Source: Deltaproteobacteria bacterium
Lineage (GTDB): Bacteria; Myxococcota_A; JAADFL01
Direction of reading: 5' to 3'
DNA length: 30,316 nt
Assembly: GCA_013152945.1 (NCBI GenBank)
Contig: JAADFL010000072.1
Coordinates: 1-30,316, forward strand
This document shows positions 26,230 through 30,316 of this stretch, piece after piece. The stretch's first letter is position 1. Each line of letters starts with the position of its first letter. Under the pieces are notes generated by a model, which saw only the letters and a list, made by a program, of their open reading frames with translations, ran no database searches and was not told the origin of the DNA. A program made the translations under genes and the position numbers.

Positions 26230-26264
26230 CAATAATTCCAGGGACAACGCCCCTGGAATTGTTG
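26230..26264. repeat. Inverted repeat, 14-bp arms with one mismatch
   Basis: A 10-bp perfect core AATTCCAGGG/CCCTGGAATT with a 7-nt loop, extended by three more pairs after one mismatch. No T-run follows on either strand. Confidence 0.6.
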
Positions 26265-26302
26265 CGAACAGCCTGAATCCGTATGGGACGAATCCCCTTC
26301 CT

Positions 26303-26347
26303 ACTGACATATTCATTCGGCAGTACCACTGACATTTTAATTCGGCT
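26303..26347. repeat. Two imperfect 20-bp direct repeats resembling IS ends
   Basis: 26303-26322 and 26328-26347 match at 17 of 20 positions (ACTGACAT ... ATTCGGC). Repeated short sequences like these occur at the ends of IS21-family elements, and a transposase-like fragment lies directly beside them. Confidence 0.5.
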
Positions 26348-26449
26348 ACCACTACCACTCAAAACCTTGGCCACTTGATATTGCGACCCCAAAAGTGCCT
26401 CGGCTATCTCCCTATGGCTCAATCCCGCCTTGTAAAACAGCAAATATTC
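26348..26449 (-). pseudogene. Fragment resembling the IstA transposase N-terminal helix-turn-helix
   Basis: The minus-strand frame reads YLLFYKAGLSHREIAEALLG, then SQYQVAKVL, the pattern of the IS21-family IstA helix-turn-helix. The frame then runs into the direct repeats and non-protein-like sequence. No catalytic domain or istB gene follows. It is read as an internally deleted IS21-type remnant; its first codons overlap the 3' end of the sigma54 activator gene by 2 nt. The family assignment rests on a short match. Confidence 0.45.
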
Positions 26450-28373
26450 AGATGCCCAACTTTGCTATCTTGAGAATCAAGGCTTGCCTGGAGATACCCA
26501 ACACACGTGCAGCATGCGTCCTGTTGCCGTTGTGCTCGGCCAGCACCTTCCTTATGACTTCCCTTTCCCGGACCTCGAGTATTTCCTTGAGTGATTTTGG
26601 TTTATCCTCTGCATGCCTGCTTTCATTTTCTGAAAGGTTTTGCGAAAAGTGGTGCACATCTATTATCTCTTCCCGGTCAGCCATGAGGTAGGCACGTTCC
26701 AACTCGTTGAAGAGTTCCCTGATATTGCCGGGCCAGGAATACCCGGAGATAGCCTTTTTCGATGCATTGGACAGCTTCTTCGGCCCCCTGTTGTGCCTTG
26801 CTTCCAGTTTCTTGAGATAATAGCCGGCAATGAGCAGGGCATCACCCGGCCTTTGTCGAAGAGGCGGCAGAGTTATTGGAAAAACACTTACTCGGTAGAA
26901 CAAGTCTTCCCTGAACCTGCCATGTTCCACCTCTTTGGCAAGGTCTTTGTTGGTGGCTGCTATCAGCCTGACATCCACCTGCCTGGGTGATGTTGCGCCC
27001 ACAGGCAGGACTTCGCCCTCCTGCAATACCCTCAAGAGCTTGACCTGCAGTTCCATGGGCAGTTCACCTATCTCATCGAGAAACAATGTACCATTGTGTG
27101 CAATCTCGAACATGCCCTTCTTGTCCTTGACCGCACCTGTAAATGATCCACGAAGATGCCCGAAGAGTTCGGTCTCCAACAGACCCGAGGGAATTGCCGC
27201 ACAGTTCACGGCGGCAAAGATCGAACCTGCTCTTGGTGACAGTTCGTGTATCCTCCTGGCAAGTATTTCTTTACCGGTTCCGGTTTCACCCATCAACAAT
27301 ACGGTTGTGCCGGTCGGTGCCACTGCCCTGGCCTGCTTGAGCACCTCTTCAAGTTCAGGGCTTTTCCCCACAATATCACGCCCTCCGGTTGATCGCTCCA
27401 GCTCACCTGCAAGGTGTTCGCACCTGGCCGCGAGCCTTTCCTCTGCCTCTTTCAAGCGCTCCACGAGTCTCAGGTTAGCAAGTATCGAGGATGCATGGCA
27501 GCATGCTGCAGAGGTAAGATCAAGATCTGCCCTGTCGAACTTGCTTGTACTTGATGAATCGGCGAATAAGCCGGCCAGGAGCCGGCTCTCATTCGATGCT
27601 GTTTGCAGGTCGAACATGGGGACACAAATAAGGGAACCGAAATCTTTGTTTTCCAGACTTCCCGGCTCAAGCAGTAAGGAAGTTCGTTTTTTTTCAGCAT
27701 TCTTTAACAGCCTTGCCAATTCCTGTGCGGCTCTCCTGTTCGACGACTTGCCCGGGCCGTTTTTATCCACATGTAATTCCAGGTCAATGCCTGAATCCAA
27801 TCCCCCTTGCCCTGGGGTTACGATGACTATTTGGAAAGCCGCTGACAGGTTGTCCAACAGAAAAGCGGCAAGCTTGGCAATGACTTCGTTTGCATTTTGC
27901 AGACTTGAAACGTCTTGTACAAAAGAAAGAAGACTCGACAATGCCTTTCTGTCCATGCTTGAAGCAAGGGACGGCAGGGATGCCACAGCCCTACTCGCTA
28001 TCACGGTTTCCGTGGATTTGAAGAGTTGATCCTGGTGGTCTTGCTCCGGCTCGATGAATACCTGGAGCCGCACTGGGTTGGCCGCATCACCCAGCAATAT
28101 CTCGTCGGCATCGTGCAGCACCACCTCCGGAATATTTGTTCCATCAACCACGATTCTCTCTTTTGATCTTCGCACCATGGAGCCGTTGGTGCTTCTCAAG
28201 TCCCTGTACTTATACGCCCCGGCGCTGAAGACTATCTCACCATGAAGAGAGGAAACCCTCATGTCCGCAATGCGAAGGTCCGCCCCTGCCCCCCTGCCGA
28301 TGGAGACCACGGGCAAGTCGAAAGATCGCACCACATCTCCTCCTTCATCGGTCTTCAATATCAGTCTAATCAA
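26448..28373 (-). CDS. FHA-domain sigma54-dependent transcription activator
   Basis: Enhancer-binding protein that remodels sigma54 RNA polymerase by ATP hydrolysis. Domains: an FHA phosphothreonine-binding domain (about 1-107; IGRG, SSLHGEI, STNGS), a GAF-like sensor (about 140-300), a short coiled coil (about 300-330), an AAA+ domain with Walker A GETGTGKE (362-369), the sigma54-contact loop GSFTGA (409-414, Ser for Ala) and Walker B LFLDEI (430-435), then a Fis-type helix-turn-helix (about 616-637). FHA activators of this kind are abundant in Myxococcota and respond to Ser/Thr kinases. The start is TTG 28373 with GGGGG about 9 nt upstream. It is the last gene of a leftward unit, 18 nt after the TPR/barrel gene, which may be linked to its target or input. 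Confidence 0.92.
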   Translation of the reverse strand: MIRLILKTDEGGDVVRSFDLPVVSIGRGAGADLRIADMRVSSLHGEIVFSAGAYKYRDLRSTNGSMVRRSKERIVVDGTNIPEVVLHDADEILLGDAANPVRLQVFIEPEQDHQDQLFKSTETVIASRAVASLPSLASSMDRKALSSLLSFVQDVSSLQNANEVIAKLAAFLLDNLSAAFQIVIVTPGQGGLDSGIDLELHVDKNGPGKSSNRRAAQELARLLKNAEKKRTSLLLEPGSLENKDFGSLICVPMFDLQTASNESRLLAGLFADSSSTSKFDRADLDLTSAACCHASSILANLRLVERLKEAEERLAARCEHLAGELERSTGGRDIVGKSPELEEVLKQARAVAPTGTTVLLMGETGTGKEILARRIHELSPRAGSIFAAVNCAAIPSGLLETELFGHLRGSFTGAVKDKKGMFEIAHNGTLFLDEIGELPMELQVKLLRVLQEGEVLPVGATSPRQVDVRLIAATNKDLAKEVEHGRFREDLFYRVSVFPITLPPLRQRPGDALLIAGYYLKKLEARHNRGPKKLSNASKKAISGYSWPGNIRELFNELERAYLMADREEIIDVHHFSQNLSENESRHAEDKPKSLKEILEVREREVIRKVLAEHNGNRTHAARVLGISRQALILKIAKLGI

Positions 28374-28391
28374 TGCAAATATCCCCCAAGA

Positions 28392-29435
28392 TCAAAATAA
28401 AAACTGAGAGCCGAGTCCAATGTCGAGCAACATGGATGCAGAACCGGACGCCGCCACCAGCCTGGGGCCTGCGCACAGGAAAAGTTCGAACCACTTGGCA
28501 GGCATGTAGGACAGCTTCAGGTCCAGCGAACCGCTGAAGGCATACGACTTGGTGGCCTTGCCTAGTCCCATGCCCTGCGCTCCCAAGCCCAGCACAGGCG
28601 AAATACCGATTGAACCGAATTCAAATATATAACTCGATACAATGAGAAGACCGGCCACATCAAAGGCCATGTCAGAGTCGACAGCCTGCTGGCCGTGCCT
28701 CTCATAGTACGCAACGAGCCCGATCTTCAATCCCTCCCAAACCTTGGCCGATGCACCAATTGATACCATGAAGCCCGGATCAACTGCATTTGCGTCCTTG
28801 CCGAAAACCTGAACGTACGAGACGGCCGTATCAATCGAAGTTTCAATGTTTCGACTTTTTTGTAATTCACGGCCTGCCGGCCTCTTGCCTTTTGGGCCAC
28901 CTGGACTCCTGTTCCTCCCTTGTGTGGGCTTTTCACCCTTCTTCTTACCCTTGGAAACGATTTTTTTGATCTTTCGATTCATTGATTCAGGCTTTTCTTT
29001 CTTGCCTTGTCTTTTCTTAACCTGTTTTTCTCCGTTCAACCCGGCCTTCTCAAATCTTTCCATTGCGCGATCGAACACGTACACGACCTTGGGTGATTCC
29101 ACAGAGCGATCAATGTCATAACCGGGAGCAAAGGCAAGCAGGTCCAGTATCTGTTCCTCTGCCTTGGCAAGCTCGTCCATGGCAACGTACATCCTAGCGA
29201 GGCACAACCTTATTTCAATGACATGCTTCCTGTAATGCCCATCCTTGCTCGGCTTTAGAATCCTCAACGCTTCGAAGAGGTTCTTCTCCGCACACCGGTA
29301 GTTCAAATCTGAAAGGCACTTCAGACCCTTTTTCAGGCAAACCGCACCATCAGGTTCACCTGCAGACACAGGCCGGGGGATAATAGTAAGGAGGGTGAAA
29401 AACAATATAATCACGATGCGTGAATTCATGTTCAT
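28392..29435 (-). CDS. Secreted TPR protein with Lys-rich linker and beta-barrel-like C-terminus
   Basis: Unrecognised envelope protein (347 aa). A signal peptide ends at VSA (residue 25). Residues about 30-130 look like TPR helices (CLSDLNYRCAEKNLFEAL, CLARMYVAMDELAKAEEQIL). A strongly basic, Gly/Pro-containing linker follows (about 137-192). The C-terminal 150 residues alternate polar and hydrophobic positions (GFMVSIGASAKVWEGL, FGSIGISPVLGLGAQG, LDLKLSYMPA) and end in Phe (GLGSQFLF), as outer-membrane barrel strands do. A barrel with a periplasmic TPR arm is inferred. ATG 29435 overlaps the previous stop by 1 nt; an in-frame ATG at 29429 is close. Coupled to the lipoprotein gene upstream and to the FHA activator downstream. 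Confidence 0.7.
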   Translation of the reverse strand: MNMNSRIVIILFFTLLTIIPRPVSAGEPDGAVCLKKGLKCLSDLNYRCAEKNLFEALRILKPSKDGHYRKHVIEIRLCLARMYVAMDELAKAEEQILDLLAFAPGYDIDRSVESPKVVYVFDRAMERFEKAGLNGEKQVKKRQGKKEKPESMNRKIKKIVSKGKKKGEKPTQGRNRSPGGPKGKRPAGRELQKSRNIETSIDTAVSYVQVFGKDANAVDPGFMVSIGASAKVWEGLKIGLVAYYERHGQQAVDSDMAFDVAGLLIVSSYIFEFGSIGISPVLGLGAQGMGLGKATKSYAFSGSLDLKLSYMPAKWFELFLCAGPRLVAASGSASMLLDIGLGSQFLF

Positions 29436-29911
29436 TATTTGTTATCGCCGGGTACGTTCAATTCGCCTTTGCCGCCAACTACATAGAACATTGCCTCTCC
29501 ATCCAGTTCCTCGAACACAGGCCCCCGTCTCATGAAGGTGAGGAACACCCTTCTCGGACCATCCGGTCCGGCATCCTCGGCAACCGTTACCCTGGCATTG
29601 AAACCTGTACAATCATCGAGCTTGTTTACATTGTCGGCCCACACATCCTTGGGCGAGAACTCCAGGCGGGTTATGTAGCATATACCACCGCCCTGCATGG
29701 GCTCTATATTTGTAAAATAAAACTTGACCGGCTCCTGGCTGTTGCCGCGCGTGCCGAAATCCGGGTTCACCACCAGCCTGTACCGGGACGCGTCATTGTC
29801 CAGGACGCTCCAGTAAGCATTACAACTTGTTAAAAACCAGAATACCAAGGTGATAGCCAAAGGCACTGACACTACTCGAAAACGCCGGATTGTATGTTTT
29901 CCAACTTTCAT
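29435..29911 (-). CDS. Small lipoprotein of unknown function
   Basis: 158 aa. A basic n-region (KVGKHTIRRFR), a hydrophobic core and lipobox LTSC (Cys30) mark a lipoprotein. The mature part has no recognised domain; it is beta-rich with segments YRLVVNPDFG, VKFYFTNIEPM and MFYVVGG, and two further Cys (about 75 and 99). The open frame continues upstream to 29980, but ATG 29911 gives the signal peptide and has AAGG 9 nt upstream. It is first in the leftward unit with the TPR/barrel protein and the FHA activator, so the three may form one envelope system, an inference from position only. Confidence 0.7.
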   Translation of the reverse strand: MKVGKHTIRRFRVVSVPLAITLVFWFLTSCNAYWSVLDNDASRYRLVVNPDFGTRGNSQEPVKFYFTNIEPMQGGGICYITRLEFSPKDVWADNVNKLDDCTGFNARVTVAEDAGPDGPRRVFLTFMRRGPVFEELDGEAMFYVVGGKGELNVPGDNK

Positions 29912-29988
29912 TGAATCAAACCTTAGCACAATGAAAAAGTCCCGGGCAAGGCTTCCAACTATTGCGACATACTGGAACAAGTTTGGCC

Positions 29989-30017
29989 TTGCCGGCCGGT
30001 TGGATCTCGGGTATAGA
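29989..30017 (+). promoter_or_regulatory. Candidate promoter of tRNA-Arg
   Basis: TTGCCG (29989-29994), a 17-nt spacer and TATAGA (30012-30017). Transcription would start near 30024, 13 nt before the tRNA. Confidence 0.55.
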
Positions 30018-30036
30018 ATGCAGGTGTTCTTATCCA

Positions 30037-30113
<77 letters not shown>

Positions 30114-30120
30114 TCGCCAT

Positions 30121-30316
30121 CTACCTGTGTCTTTTCGCAAGCAATCCCGACAACATCAGCAAGGTAAACAGGATTCCTCCTGCTCCATTGTTAACCAGGG
30201 ATCCGCATCCACAACCGCCGGATTCTGCACGTAAACCAGAATTGGTATCTGTGTCTGCATCCGTATCCGTGTCAGTATCCATATCCGTGTCAGTATCCAT
30301 ATCCGTGTCAGTATCC
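30121..30316 (-). CDS. C-terminal part of an Asp-Thr repeat protein with MYXO-CTERM-like anchor (partial)
   Basis: A minus-strand frame enters from the right edge and ends at TAG (30123-30121); its start is outside the window. It reads DTDTDMDTDTDM repeats, then a linker, GGCGCGS, a hydrophobic stretch (GGILFTLLMLSGLLA) and a basic end (KRHR). Gly-Cys motif, membrane segment and Arg/Lys tail together form the MYXO-CTERM-type sorting signal used for C-terminal anchoring of surface proteins. The Asp-Thr repeat would be a flexible acidic spacer before it. The gene ends 7 nt from tRNA-Arg. The functional N-terminal domain is not visible. Confidence 0.8.
   Translation of the reverse strand, partial: DTDTDMDTDTDMDTDTDTDADTDTNSGLRAESGGCGCGSLVNNGAGGILFTLLMLSGLLAKRHR
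30265..30316. repeat. 18-bp tandem repeat coding for Asp-Thr-rich spacer
   Basis: Perfect 18-bp units at 30265-30282 and 30283-30300, plus 16 bases of a third at the window edge; degenerate copies continue to the left. In the coding frame each unit gives six residues of the D-T-D-M-D-T type. Length variation by slippage is likely. Confidence 0.85.

Larger units (their letters stand above)
26003..26447. other. Repeat-rich non-coding zone between rlpA-like and sigma54 activator genes
   Basis: 445 bp with no intact gene. It contains three successive hairpins, a pair of imperfect direct repeats and a degraded transposase-like fragment (listed separately), plus a T7 run (26136-26142) without a strong stem directly before it. 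It looks like a site of past insertions. Confidence 0.6.

Noticed and set aside
26935-28029. Long plus-strand open frame of 364 codons opposite the sigma54 activator
   Set aside because: Shadow of the real minus-strand gene: Ser/Leu-rich with no domain, while the minus strand has complete FHA, AAA+ and Fis motifs.
29920-29949. Possible promoter TTGCCC-18 nt-TAAGGT for the lipoprotein unit
   Set aside because: The predicted transcription start (about 29913) would leave only two bases before ATG 29911. Either the mRNA is leaderless or the match is chance, so it is not listed as a feature.

Overview
The window looks like a chromosomal segment of a Gram-negative, delta-proteobacterial-type bacterium (Desulfobacterota or Myxococcota sense). 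It encodes outer-membrane biogenesis functions (LolA, several lipoproteins, a SurA-like chaperone, an RlpA-like protein). It also carries dissimilatory adenylylsulfate reductase (aprBA), which points to sulfur-compound respiration or oxidation. Other traits are familiar from Myxococcota and relatives: an FHA-domain sigma54 activator, a sulfatase-modifying-factor-fold protein, and at the right edge an Asp-Thr repeat protein ending in a MYXO-CTERM-like Gly-Cys/transmembrane/Arg tail. The genus cannot be named from sequence alone.

Layout, left to right. Bases 1-149 hold a perfect 30-bp tandem repeat. A strong terminator (150-186) closes the leftward aprB-aprA unit (2593-208), which has a well-formed sigma70 promoter near 2728-2756. 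A 556-bp spacer leads to a rightward unit: glyQS, a lipoprotein phosphoesterase with TPR repeats (ATGA overlap), pyruvate phosphate dikinase with a Lys/Arg-rich N-terminal tail, and a beta-propeller lipoprotein. This unit converges, with a 7-nt overlap, on the leftward unit ftsK, lolA and a polytopic HELSH metallopeptidase-like/TPR protein. A divergent pair follows: a SPOR-like/TPR periplasmic protein leftward and a CsgG/TolB-like plus FGE-fold protein rightward, each with its own candidate promoter. Leftward udk is divergent from engB and a SurA-like gene. Then comes a tightly coupled rightward run, acd-rimI-pyrK-pyrD-rlpA-like, with every junction overlapping by 4 nt.

The right part holds a 445-bp non-coding, repeat-rich zone (26003-26447) with three hairpins, a pair of imperfect direct repeats and a probable IS21-type transposase remnant. 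After it lies a leftward three-gene unit: a lipoprotein, a TPR/beta-barrel protein and the FHA-GAF-AAA-Fis sigma54 activator. The window ends with tRNA-Arg(CCG) and the 3' end of the Asp-Thr repeat protein.

Most genes are house-keeping (translation, pyrimidine synthesis, division, envelope). The least explained parts are the metallopeptidase-like protein in the ftsK-lolA unit, the lipoprotein/barrel/FHA-activator unit, the CsgG-FGE fusion and the C-terminally anchored repeat protein. TTG start codons with good ribosome-binding sites are unusually common (6 of 21 start-bearing genes).
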